Assembly (NCBI RefSeq): GCF_932526225.1
Contig: NC_064038.1
Span: forward strand, 13,699,070 to 13,763,069
Source of the DNA: Nematostella vectensis
Taxonomy: Eukaryota > Cnidaria > Anthozoa > Actiniaria > Edwardsiidae
DNA: 64,000 bases
Direction: 5' to 3'
Shown here: positions 15,901 through 25,600 of the stretch, piece after piece
Layout of the letters: each line of letters opens with the position of its first letter
Numbering within the stretch: position 1 is the stretch's first letter
Position numbers and translations under genes: made by a program
The notes under the pieces: model-generated
What the model was told of the DNA's origin: nothing
The model's database searches: none
What the model saw: the letters and a program-made list of their open reading frames with translations, nothing else

Positions 15901-16560
15901 GTAATCTAGTAGTGCACACATCTCTAGGAGTAATCTAGTAGTGCACACTTGTCTCTAGGAGTAATCTAATGGTGCACACTTGTCTCTAGGAGTAATCTAG
16001 TAGTGCACACATCTCTAGGAGTAATCTAGTAGTGCACACATCTCTAGGAGTAATCTAGTAGTGCACACATCTTTAAGACTAATCTAGTAGTGTACACATG
16101 TCTCTAGGAGTAATCTAGTAGTGCACACTTGTCTCTAGGAGGAATCTAGTAGTGCACACTTATCTCTAGGAGTAATCTAGTAGTGCACACATGTCTAGGA
16201 GTAATCTAGTGGTGCACACTTGTCTAGGAGTAATCTAGTAGTGCACTTATCTCTAGGAGTAATCTAGTAGTGCACACTTATCTCTAGGAGTAATCTAGTA
16301 GTGCACACATGTCTAGGAGTAATCTAGTAGTGCACTTGTCTCTAGGAGTAATCTAGTGGTGCACACATCTCTAGGAGTAATCTAGTGGTGCACACTTGTC
16401 TAGGAGTAATCTAGTAGTGCACTTATCTCTAGGAGTAATCTAGTAGTGCACACTTATCTCTAGGAGTAATCTAGTAGTGCACACATCTCTAGGAGTAATC
16501 TAGTAGTGCACACATGTCTCTAGGAGTAATCTAGTAGTGCACACATCTCTAGGAGTAATC
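10000..16560. repeat. Three-copy higher-order block (offsets 2982 and 2146)
   Basis: The rare TTGCGCGC variant occurs at 10751, 13733 and 15879. The ATCTTTAAGACTAATC variant occurs at 10941, 13923 and 16069. Both pairs give offsets of exactly 2982 and then 2146. A third marker, TCTACGAG, occurs at 13061 and 15207, again 2146 apart. The copies are therefore collinear over at least 1.5-2 kb and have few or no indels, which points to recent block duplication or to an assembly artefact. Confidence 0.85.
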
Positions 16561-17218
16561 TAGTAGTGCACACATCTCTATGAGTAATCTAGTATTGCAC
16601 ACATCTCTAGGAGTAATCTAGTAGTGCACACATCTCTAGGAGTAATCTAGTATTGCACACTTGTCTCTAGGAGTAATCTAGTATTGCACACTTGTCTCTA
16701 GGAGTAATCTAGTAGTGCACACTTATCTCTAGGAGTAATCTAGTAGTGCACACATGTCTAGGAGTAATCTAGTAGTGCACTTATCTCTAGGAGTAATCTA
16801 GTGGTGCACACTTGTCTCTAGGAGTAATCTAGTAGTGCACACATCTCTAGGAGTAATCTAGTATTGCACACATCTCTAGGAGTAATCTAGTATTGCACAC
16901 TTGTCTCTAGGAGTAATCTAGTAGTGCACACATCTCTAGGAGTAATCTAGTATTGCACACATCTCTAGGAGTAATCTAGTATTGCACACTTGTCTCTAGG
17001 AGTAATCAAGTAGTGCACACATCTCTAGGAGTAATCTAGTAGTGCACACATCTCTAGGAGTAATCTAGTAGTGCACACTTATCTCTAGGAGAAATCTAGT
17101 AGTGCACACATCTTTAAGAGTAATCTAGTAGTGCACACATCTTTAAGAGTAATCTAGTAGTGCACACATCTCTAGGAGTAATCTAGTAGTGCACACATCT
17201 CTAGGAGTAATCTAGTAG

Positions 17219-17377
17219 CGCCAGTACCGGTCAGCGGTACTTAGTTATGTGACGTTCACTAAATCCTGTCACGTCTCCGCCATCTTGTTTTTGCTGTGTT
17301 ACGATACTGGCTTTGGTTCGCTGTTGATTAAAGCGTTTCCAAGTTGTGTCCTAGTTTGTGGTCTTATTCAACTGGCG
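17219..17377 (+). repeat. 5' LTR (159 bp)
   Basis: It begins CGCCAGTACCGG and ends CAACTGGCG, and matches 22526-22684 at every base I compared. The last 7 bases are the reverse complement of the first 7. An ATTAAA at 17327-17332 could serve as the polyadenylation signal when the 3' copy is used. At 159 bp it is short for this superfamily. A 61-codon frame overlapping it is fortuitous. Confidence 0.93.
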
Positions 17378-17395
17378 TGGTGGCAGCTGGATTTC
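17378..17395 (+). other. Candidate primer binding site
   Basis: The first base after the 5' LTR starts TGGTGGCAGCTGG. A PBS begins TGG because tRNAs end in CCA, and this one has the expected position with no spacer. I cannot name the priming tRNA without a tRNA set from the organism. Confidence 0.55.
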
Positions 17396-17478
17396 GTCCC
17401 TTCGTCTCTTTCGCCAAAAAAAATCACAGAATAGAACAGCAAACGCCGCTGTGACAGCACAACTTATTTACCGAAGAA

Positions 17479-20400
17479 ATGGCTGCTACTCACAGAGCAC
17501 CAAAACAATGGAGCCTATCTAAAACCGAAACTATCACCAGTTTTGAAAACTGGAAGCAAAACCTGATGTATACGCTGTCTCTCGATACAAATTTCTCAAC
17601 TTATCTTGCCGATGGAGCTACATGGAAAAAGAAAACAAAGACCGAACCTCTCCGTGGCTATACCGATGATGATGAAACCGTTCAGCAATCAAAACGCCTC
17701 ACTGCCCAACAGAAGGTGAACTTTTTAGAACTTATGCTAGGACAAATCGCAAACTACTGTCCTATTATTTCGAGAAACACTTTAGTTAAGAACTCTACAT
17801 CTCTAGAGTTTATCTGGCAGGCGATCCGACAACATTTTGGATTTCAAGTAACTGGTGCACACTTCATAGATTTCGTCGACATCCATCTAGAGCCCGACGA
17901 GCGCCCGGAAGACCTGTTTCAAAGACTTATGGCTTTCGCCGAGGATTCCCTCCTCAAACCCAATAACCTAACTCACCATGGCGAACAAGTAACAGAAGAA
18001 GAGGAACTTTCCCCAACACTAGAAAACCTCATAGTGTTGACTTGGCTGAGGCTTATTCACCCATCACTACCTCGCCTTGTTAAGCAACGGTACGGGACAG
18101 AGCTACGTTCTAGGACTCTCGCATCGATCAAACCAGAAATCTCTCAGGCATTGAGCTCCCTGCTAGAGGAAATTCGCACGTCCGATGATGCAAAGATCCT
18201 TCGCTCAGCCGTCAGCAACACTTATCAGTGGAAACCTGCCACAAGCCACAACAATCAGTGGAAACCGGCACCAAATAGCAAGACCACATCAAGAAAGCCC
18301 CGCTCCTCGAAGGTATGCCCACTCTGCAGTCAGGCTAATCGGTCGGATACTCATCACTTCCTAAGCGAATGCAAATTTCTCCCAGATAGCGATCGGCGCT
18401 ATATGATTAAAGCAAGACAAATCGCTGACATCTTCGACGACAATGACTCCGAGTTAGAGACACACGCCCAAATGCCCTCGACTGAGTCCATCGACCCCCC
18501 CGCACACACTGCCCATGACGCGGTCGTCCTCAGAATACAGACCCGCCAGTCACCATATCTAGACGTCTTCTACAATCACCATACCGTACGAATGACCGTC
18601 GACAGCGGTGCCACAGGCAACATGATAAGACTCTCCACCGCGACACGCCTCGGTTGCAATATTACAACCAGCTCTCAGTCCGTAAGCCAGGCCGACGGCT
18701 CATCCCAGTTACGTGTTGTTGGTGAAACGCGCCTTTCTTTCACCCGGGCAGATAAGTCTTTCTCATTTGAAGGTCTCGTTGTGGAAAACCTAGACGTAGA
18801 AGTGTTAGCGGGCACGCCCTTTATGGAGAAAAATGACATTGCGGTCCGACCTGCAAAAGGGCAGATTATCCTTGGAGACAACACCATCTACACTTATGGA
18901 GCCCACCACTCCACCCTCACCTCGACCACGGCACGCCTTGTAACCGTCCTCCGTGCACCACCACGCAACGCAACAGTCTGGCCAGGCGAGTTTCTTGAAA
19001 TCACACTACCGGACGACACACCCACTGATGCCGAGTATGCACTTGAACCTCGTACCGACGCGCCGAGCGCTCGTAGAGTAAAACCATCTGCTGTCTGGCC
19101 TCCCCCTGGCATCGTTACCAGCATAGCCGGAAGAATACGTATTCCCAACCTTACATCGGAGCCACGCTCACTCAAACGTAACGAGCACTTCTGTCAAGTC
19201 CGCCAACTTTTCGAACCATCGAACGTCACAACGACCAGCCCAGCCCGTACGTTCCCTTCTACAGACACCCTTCATTCAGCAAACGTTTCTCTAGATCCTG
19301 ACAGTTTGCTACCATCAGATATCAAAGCCAAGTTCAAAGCCCTCCACCATGAATACGACCAGGTGTTTGACGCTAATATCGAAGGCTACAACGGCCACGT
19401 AGGCCCCTTCGAAGCCAGAGTCAACATGGGGCCTGTTGAACCCCCCCAACGGAAAGGGCGCCTTCCCCAATATGCACGTGAAAAACTTCTCGAGTTACAA
19501 GATAAATTTGATGAACTGGAGAATCAGGGGGTCTTTAAACGCCCAGAAGACGTAGGCATCTCCGTGGAATATCTAAATCCATCATTTCTAGTCCGCAAGC
19601 CGGATGGAGGTTCACGCCTTGTAACAGCCTTTGCTGATGTTGGAAGATACAGCAAACCTCAACCGTCGTTAATGCCAAACGTCGATTCAACATTACGCCA
19701 AATCGCCCAATGGAATCACCTCATTGCGACTGACCTAACCAGTGCATTTTATCAGATCCCTCTGTCAAGAGACTCTCTGAAATACTGCGGAGTCGCAACT
19801 CCCTTTCGCGGCGTCAGAGTTTACACCCGTTGTGCAATGGGTATGCCTGGTTCTGAAACTGCGTTAGAAGAACTAATGTGCCGCGTCCTTGGAGATCTTC
19901 TTGCTGAAGGCGTTGTTGTCAAGCTTGCCGATGATCTCTACTGTGGAGGAAACACCCCACATGAACTCTTCAGCAACTGGAAAAGAACCCTCCAGGCTCT
20001 TCACGAATGCAATCTTCGCTTGTCTGCCTCCAAAACAATCATCAACCCCAAGACCACTACTATTCTTGGATGGATCTGGAGTGCAGGCACCTTGAAGGCT
20101 AGCCCCCACCGAGTTGCTACGCTAGCCCAATGTCCAACCCCAACTACCGTTGGTCTCATGCGTTCTTTTATTGGCGCATACAAGGTACTTTCACGAGTTG
20201 TACCACAGTGCTCCACATTTCTATCACCCCTCGACGAAATTGTCGCTGGCCGGGAGTCACGAGATACTATTGAGTGGACTGACAATCTACATACGGCTTT
20301 CTATAATGCCCAGAAGGCCCTCTCTTCCACCCGCGTCATCACCCTGCCAAGACCTGAGGATTTCCTATGGATTGTCACGGATGGCGCCCTGCGTGACCCA

Positions 20401-22374
20401 GGAATCGGCGCCACACTTTACATCACACGTAACGGCAACCTACACCTCGCTGGGTTCTACAGCGCCAAGCTAAAAGGTTCACAGTCGTCTTGGTTGCCCT
20501 GCGAAGTTGAGGCACTGTCTATAGCCTCTGCTACCAGACATTTCAGCCCCTACTTAATACAATCTCATCACCGAGCGTCCATCTTGACTGACAGCAAACC
20601 CTGCGTACAGGCGTACGAGAAATTATGCCGCGGCGAGTTTTCCGCAAGCCCACGAATTTCGACCTTCCTCTCTGCAGTCAGTCAGTACCAAGCCACAGTC
20701 AGACACGTATCAGGGTCCTCCATTCTCCCCTCAGATTTCGCAAGTCGAAACGCTCCACCGTGCGAAGATGAAGCCTGTCAGATCTGTTCCTTTGTCAAAC
20801 AGCTCGGGGACTCTGTTGTCAGGCGCTCATCAATTCAGGACGTCATTGATGGCAACGAGCGGCTCCCTTTCACTAGCCGATCAGCTTGGCTCGCGATTCA
20901 GTCCGAGTGTCCTGACTTACGTCGAACTCACTCCCACCTCAAACAGGGCATCCGACCTTCGAAAAAGGTAACAAACATCAAAGACGTCAAACGATATCTT
21001 GGTGTCGCCACCATCGCCAAGGATGGCTTACTCGTCGTAAAACGTGAAACACCCTTATCGCCCAGCCGTGAGTGCATCATTGTTCCACGTCGCGTTCTTG
21101 ACGGCGTACTCACAGCTCTACATATTCAGCTATGTCACCCGTCAACTCACCAACTCAAGATGGCCACCAAGCGCTATCTGTTCGCCCTTGATCTTGAGAA
21201 GGCCATCGTTCGCGTGTCTCAAGCTTGCCACCATTGCGCTTCTCTCCGTACAAGCAGCAAAGCACGTATAGAACAGTCGTCTTGCGACCCGCCCGACGCC
21301 ATTGGAGTTTCTTTCGCAGCAGACGTCATACGTCGGTCACGCCAGTTTATCCTGATTGTACGAGAGTGCGTGACTTCGTACACCACCAGCTTACTGTTAA
21401 CCAATGAGCAACACTCTACCCTTCGCGATGCTCTCATTCGTCTTTGCGTGCAGATGCGTCCCCTCGACGGTCCCGTCGCCATCATTCGCACTGACCCAGC
21501 CCCAGGATTTCAAGCGCTAAAGGAAGACAAGCTCCTGCAACACCATCGATTAGTCCTCGAAATTGGACGCGCAAAGAACGTCAATAAGAACCCGGTAGCT
21601 GAAAAGGCAGTACAAGAGTTAGAACGTGAGATCCTACAGCTTGACCCACTAGGGGGCCCTGTCTCTGAAGTAGCACTTGCAGTCGCTACAGCTAATCTCA
21701 ACGCCCGCATCCGATTACGTGGTCTGTCTGCGAGGGAAATGTGGACTCAGCGTGACCAGTTTTCCAACAGTCAACTCCCCTTCCAAGACCAAACCCTCAT
21801 AGAGAAACAGCACGACCAGCGGAATTCTAACCACGCGTACAGCGAGAAATCTAAAGCGCCCACCGCAGACTTTCGCCTATCCACAGCAATCACTGTTGGC
21901 GACCTCATTTACCTGCATCCCGACAGGAACAAGACCCGAGGGCGAGATAGATATCTCGTCGTAGACACTGAAGGAGGCTTCTGTAATATCAGAAAGTTTA
22001 TTGGCTCGCAGTTACGTTCTACGTCATACAGAGTAAAAAAAACAGATTGCTACAAGGTTCCATCTGAAGTACCGGACAAGACACCGACTGCAGCCTATGA
22101 CTGTGACTCTTCCGCAGATGAAGATGACACTCCGGCCACCAACAGGCTTCCGCCCCCAGCCCCACCAGATATACCGACAGCGATAACTGATCCACCTTCC
22201 CGGGATGTACCACCCCAAAGTGATGCCGACGCCCCTGAGACGAGAGCTATGGACTCCAGTCACTGTCCCTCCAATCTTCAAGATGATGACACATCCCCAC
22301 CTAGGAGGTCTACCCGCGAGCGTCACCTTCCCTTACGTTATAGAGATGACGACTTTATCACTGACTTTAAATAG
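17479..22374 (+). CDS. Gag-Pol polyprotein of the LTR retrotransposon (1,631 aa)
   Basis: One uninterrupted frame carries all retrotransposition functions. The N-terminal ~270 residues are gag-like. A CCHC zinc knuckle follows at C280, C283, H293, C298 (CX2CX9HX4C). The aspartic protease motif DSGATG is at 375-380. The reverse transcriptase spans roughly 650-900, with its active-site box LADD at 816-819 where most relatives have YxDD. RNase H has D968, E1009, D1038 and D1086. The integrase has an H1220/H1224-C1250/C1253 zinc-binding N-terminus and a core of D1282, D1339 and E1375, an exact D,D35E spacing. The C-terminal ~120 residues are acidic and proline-rich. Gag and pol are fused in one frame with no stop or shift. 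The first ATG after the LTR is used. The frame is antisense to the Ig gene. Confidence 0.93.
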   Translation: MAATHRAPKQWSLSKTETITSFENWKQNLMYTLSLDTNFSTYLADGATWKKKTKTEPLRGYTDDDETVQQSKRLTAQQKVNFLELMLGQIANYCPIISRNTLVKNSTSLEFIWQAIRQHFGFQVTGAHFIDFVDIHLEPDERPEDLFQRLMAFAEDSLLKPNNLTHHGEQVTEEEELSPTLENLIVLTWLRLIHPSLPRLVKQRYGTELRSRTLASIKPEISQALSSLLEEIRTSDDAKILRSAVSNTYQWKPATSHNNQWKPAPNSKTTSRKPRSSKVCPLCSQANRSDTHHFLSECKFLPDSDRRYMIKARQIADIFDDNDSELETHAQMPSTESIDPPAHTAHDAVVLRIQTRQSPYLDVFYNHHTVRMTVDSGATGNMIRLSTATRLGCNITTSSQSVSQADGSSQLRVVGETRLSFTRADKSFSFEGLVVENLDVEVLAGTPFMEKNDIAVRPAKGQIILGDNTIYTYGAHHSTLTSTTARLVTVLRAPPRNATVWPGEFLEITLPDDTPTDAEYALEPRTDAPSARRVKPSAVWPPPGIVTSIAGRIRIPNLTSEPRSLKRNEHFCQVRQLFEPSNVTTTSPARTFPSTDTLHSANVSLDPDSLLPSDIKAKFKALHHEYDQVFDANIEGYNGHVGPFEARVNMGPVEPPQRKGRLPQYAREKLLELQDKFDELENQGVFKRPEDVGISVEYLNPSFLVRKPDGGSRLVTAFADVGRYSKPQPSLMPNVDSTLRQIAQWNHLIATDLTSAFYQIPLSRDSLKYCGVATPFRGVRVYTRCAMGMPGSETALEELMCRVLGDLLAEGVVVKLADDLYCGGNTPHELFSNWKRTLQALHECNLRLSASKTIINPKTTTILGWIWSAGTLKASPHRVATLAQCPTPTTVGLMRSFIGAYKVLSRVVPQCSTFLSPLDEIVAGRESRDTIEWTDNLHTAFYNAQKALSSTRVITLPRPEDFLWIVTDGALRDPGIGATLYITRNGNLHLAGFYSAKLKGSQSSWLPCEVEALSIASATRHFSPYLIQSHHRASILTDSKPCVQAYEKLCRGEFSASPRISTFLSAVSQYQATVRHVSGSSILPSDFASRNAPPCEDEACQICSFVKQLGDSVVRRSSIQDVIDGNERLPFTSRSAWLAIQSECPDLRRTHSHLKQGIRPSKKVTNIKDVKRYLGVATIAKDGLLVVKRETPLSPSRECIIVPRRVLDGVLTALHIQLCHPSTHQLKMATKRYLFALDLEKAIVRVSQACHHCASLRTSSKARIEQSSCDPPDAIGVSFAADVIRRSRQFILIVRECVTSYTTSLLLTNEQHSTLRDALIRLCVQMRPLDGPVAIIRTDPAPGFQALKEDKLLQHHRLVLEIGRAKNVNKNPVAEKAVQELEREILQLDPLGGPVSEVALAVATANLNARIRLRGLSAREMWTQRDQFSNSQLPFQDQTLIEKQHDQRNSNHAYSEKSKAPTADFRLSTAITVGDLIYLHPDRNKTRGRDRYLVVDTEGGFCNIRKFIGSQLRSTSYRVKKTDCYKVPSEVPDKTPTAAYDCDSSADEDDTPATNRLPPPAPPDIPTAITDPPSRDVPPQSDADAPETRAMDSSHCPSNLQDDDTSPPRRSTRERHLPLRYRDDDFITDFK

Positions 22375-22503
22375 GACTTAATGTATAAACTATGCTAGCA
22401 ATTAGGCTTACTGTTATAGTCCTATCTTTTAATCAGTCCATCGTATTTACATTGTACGCCGTGAAAGACATTAGTTGTGTGATTTCTCTACAGTAGATAG
22501 TAT
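22375..22503 (+). other. 3' untranslated part of the LTR element
   Basis: This short AT-rich spacer lies between the gag-pol stop codon and the polypurine tract. I see no frame or structured motif in it. Confidence 0.6.
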
Positions 22504-22522
22504 AAGAGAGAAAGAAAGGAAG
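22504..22522 (+). other. Polypurine tract
   Basis: An unbroken purine run, AAGAGAGAAAGAAAGGAAG, ends three bases before the 3' LTR. This is the expected place for the plus-strand primer of an LTR retrotransposon. Confidence 0.85.
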
Positions 22523-22525
22523 TCA

Positions 22526-22684
22526 CGCCAGTACCGGTCAGCGGTACTTAGTTATGTGACGTTCACTAAATCCTGTCACGTCTCCGCCATCTTGTTTTTG
22601 CTGTGTTACGATACTGGCTTTGGTTCGCTGTTGATTAAAGCGTTTCCAAGTTGTGTCCTAGTTTGTGGTCTTATTCAACTGGCG
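22526..22684 (+). repeat. 3' LTR (159 bp)
   Basis: It is the partner of 17219-17377, with no difference seen by eye. It is followed directly by the satellite sequence TAGTGCACAC. An ATTAAA lies at 22634-22639. Confidence 0.93.
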
Positions 22685-22691
22685 TAGTGCA

Positions 22692-25600
22692 CACATCTTT
22701 AAGAGTAATCTAGTAGTGTACACTTGTCTGTAGGTCTAATCTAGTAGTGCACACATCTCTAGGAGTAATCTAGTAGTGCACACATCTCTAGGAGTAATCT
22801 AGTAGTGCACACTTGTCTCTAGGAGTAATCAAGTAGTGCACACTTGTTTCTAGGAGTAATCTAGTAGTGCACATTTGTCTCTAGGAGTAATCTAGTAGTG
22901 CACACTTATCTCTAGGAGTAATCAAGTAGTGCACACTTGTTTCTAGGAGTAATCTAGTAGTGCACATTTGTCTCTAGGAGTAATCTAGTAGTGCACACAT
23001 CTCTAGGAGTAATCTAGTAGTGCACACTTGTTTCTAGGAGTAATCTAGTAGTGCACATTTGTCTCTAGGAGTAATCTAGTAGTGCACACATCTCTAGGAG
23101 TAATCTAGTAGTGCACACATCTCTAGGAGTAATCTAGTAGTGCACACTTGTCTCTAGGAGTAATCTAATGGTGCACACATCTCTAGGAGTAATCTAGTAG
23201 TGCACACATCTCTAGGAGTAATCTAGTAGTGCACACATCTCTAGGAGTAATCTAGTAGTGCACACTTGTCTCTAGGAGTAATCTAGTAGTGCACACTTAT
23301 CTCTAGGAGTAATCTAGTAGTGCACACATCTCTAGGAGTAATCTAGTAGTGCACACTTGTCTCTAGGAGTAATATAGTAGTGCACACTTGTCTCTAGGAG
23401 TAATCTAATGGTGCACACATCTCTAGGAGTAATCTAGTAGTGCACACATCTCTAGGAGTAATCTAGTAGTGCACACATCTCTAGGAGTAATCTAGTAGTG
23501 CACACTTGTCTCTAGGAGTAATCTAGTAGTGCACACTTATCTCTAGGAGTAATCTAGTAGTGCACACATCTCTAGGAGTAATCTAGTAGTGCACACATCT
23601 CTAGGAGTAATCTAGTAGTGCACACATCTCTAGGAGTAATCTAGTAGTGCACACTTGTCTCTAGGAGTAATCTAGTAGTGCACACTTGTCTCTAGGAGTA
23701 ATCTAGTAGTGCACACTTGTCTCTAGGAGTAATCTAGTAGTGCACACATGTCTAGGAGTAATCTAGTAGTGCACACATCTCTAGGAGCAATCTAGTTGCG
23801 TGCACTTATCTCTAGGAGTAATCTAGTAGTGCACACTTGTCTCTAGGAGTAATCTAGTAGTGCACACTTATCTCTAGGAGTAATCTAGTAGTGCACACTT
23901 ATCTCTAGGAGTAATCTAGTAGTGCTCACATCTTTAAGAGTAATCTAGTAGTGCACACATCTCTAGGAGTAATCTAGTAGTGCACACATCTCTAGGAGTA
24001 ATCTAGTAGTGCACACATCTCTAGGAGTAATCTAGTAGTGCACACATCTCTAGGAGTAATCTAGTAGTGCACACATCTTTAAGAGTAATCTAGTAGTGTA
24101 CACTTGTCTGTAGGTCTAATCTAGTAGTGCACACATCTCTAGGAGTAATCTAGTAGTGCACACATCTCTAGGAGTAATCTAGTAGTGCACACATCTCTAG
24201 GAGTAATCTAGTAGTGCACACATCTCTAGGAGTAATCTAGTAGTGCACACATCTCTAGGAGTAATCTAGTAGTGCACACATCTCTAGGAGTAATCAAGTA
24301 GTGCACACTTGTTTCTAGGAGTAATCTAGTAGTGCACACATCTCTAGGAGAAATCTAGTAGTGCACATTTGTCTCTAGGAGTAATCTAGTAGTGCACACT
24401 TATCTCTAGGAGTAATCTAGTAGTGCACACATCTCTAGGAGTAATCTAGTGGTGCACACATCTCTAGGAGTAATCTAGTAGTGCACACTTGTCTCTAGGA
24501 GTAATCTAGTAGTGCACACATCTCTAGGAGAAATCTAGTAGTGCACATTTGTCTCTAGGAGTAATCTAGTAGTGCGCACTTGTCTCTAGGAGTAATCTAG
24601 TAGTGCACACATCTCTAGGAGAAATCTAGTAGTGCACATTTGTCTCTAGGAGTAATCTAGTAGTGCACACATCTCTAGGAGTAATCTAGTAGTGCACACA
24701 TCTAAGAGTAATCTAGTAGTGCACACATCTCTAGGAGAAATCTAGTAGTGCACACTTGTCTCTAGGTGTAATCTAGTAGTGCACATTTGTCTCTAGGAGT
24801 AATCTAGTAGTGCACACTTATCTCTAGGAGTAATCTAGTAGTGCACACATCTCTAGGAGTAATCTAGTAGTGCACACATCTAAGAGTAATCTAGTAGTGC
24901 ACACATCTCTAGGAGCAATCTAGTTGCGCGCACTTGTCTCTAGGAGTAATCTAGTAGTGCACACATGTCTAGGAGTAATCTAGTAGTGCACACATCTCTA
25001 GGAGCAATCTAGTTGCGCGCACTTGTCTCTAGGAGTAATCTAGTAGTGAACACATGTCTAGGAGCAATCTAGTTGCGCGCACTTGTCTCTAGGAGTAATC
25101 TAGTAGTGCACACATGTCTAGGAGTAATCTAGTAGTGCACACATCTCTAGGAGCAATCTAGTTGCGTGCACTTGTCTCTAGGAGTAATCTAGTAGTGCAC
25201 ACATCTCTAGGAGTAATCTAGTAGTGCACACATCTCTAGGAGTAATCTAGTAGTGCACACATCTCTAGGAGTAATCTAGTAGTGCACACATCTCTAGGAG
25301 TAATCTAGTAGTGCACACATCTCTAGGAGTAATCTAGTAGTGCACACTTGTCTCTAGGAGTAATATAGTAGTGCACACTTGTCTCTAGGAGTAATCTAAT
25401 GGTGCACACATCTCTAGGAGTAATCTAGTAGTGCACACATCTCTAGGAGTAATCTAGTAGTGCACACATCTCTAGGAGTAATCTAGTAGTGCACACTTGT
25501 CTCTAGGAGTAATCTAGTAGTGCACACTTATCTCTAGGAGTAATCTAGTAGTGCACACATCTCTAGGAGTAATCTAGTAGTGCACACATCTCTAGGAGTA

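Larger units (their letters stand above)
1..17218. repeat. 29/31-bp satellite array, left arm
   Basis: The whole stretch is one tandem array. The core shared by nearly all units is TAGGAGTAATCTAGTAGTGC, followed by ACAC and a short variable joint. Joints of the types ATCTC and ATGTC give 29-bp units; TTGTCTC and ATGTCTC give 31-bp units. Recurrent variants are AGCAGTAAT, GAGCAAT, GTGGTGC, GTGTACAC, AGTATTGC, ATCTTTAAGA and TTGCGCGC, and these mark higher-order blocks. Nearly every unit has a GTGCAC palindrome and several CTAG motifs. No open reading frame of note occurs. The array runs off the left window edge, so its true length is unknown. It continues on the other side of an LTR retrotransposon. 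Confidence 0.98.
17219..22684 (+). mobile_element. Complete LTR retrotransposon, Ty3/gypsy-like
   Basis: The element is 5,466 bp long and interrupts the satellite cleanly. It has two 159-bp LTRs with no difference that I can find by eye, a primer-binding-site candidate directly after the 5' LTR, one long gag-pol frame, and a polypurine tract just before the 3' LTR. The LTR ends are CGCCAGT and ACTGGCG, a perfect 7-bp inverted repeat and not the usual TG/CA. The left flank ends CTAGTAG and the right flank begins TAGTGCAC, so the apparent target duplication is TAG; the satellite itself contains TAGTAG, so the length cannot be fixed. Identical LTRs and an intact frame indicate recent insertion. 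I favour Ty3/gypsy over BEL/Pao because of the gypsy-like RT and the D,D35E integrase spacing. Confidence 0.93.

Noticed and set aside
17249-17434. 61-codon frame in and after the 5' LTR, repeated at the 3' LTR
   Set aside because: It only reflects the open sequence of the LTR, with no domain and no support as a gene.
17479-22374. BEL/Pao assignment for the LTR element
   Set aside because: The RT has gypsy-like motifs and thumb (RSFIGAYKVLSRV), integrase spacing is D,D35E, and the RNase H type fits Ty3/gypsy better.
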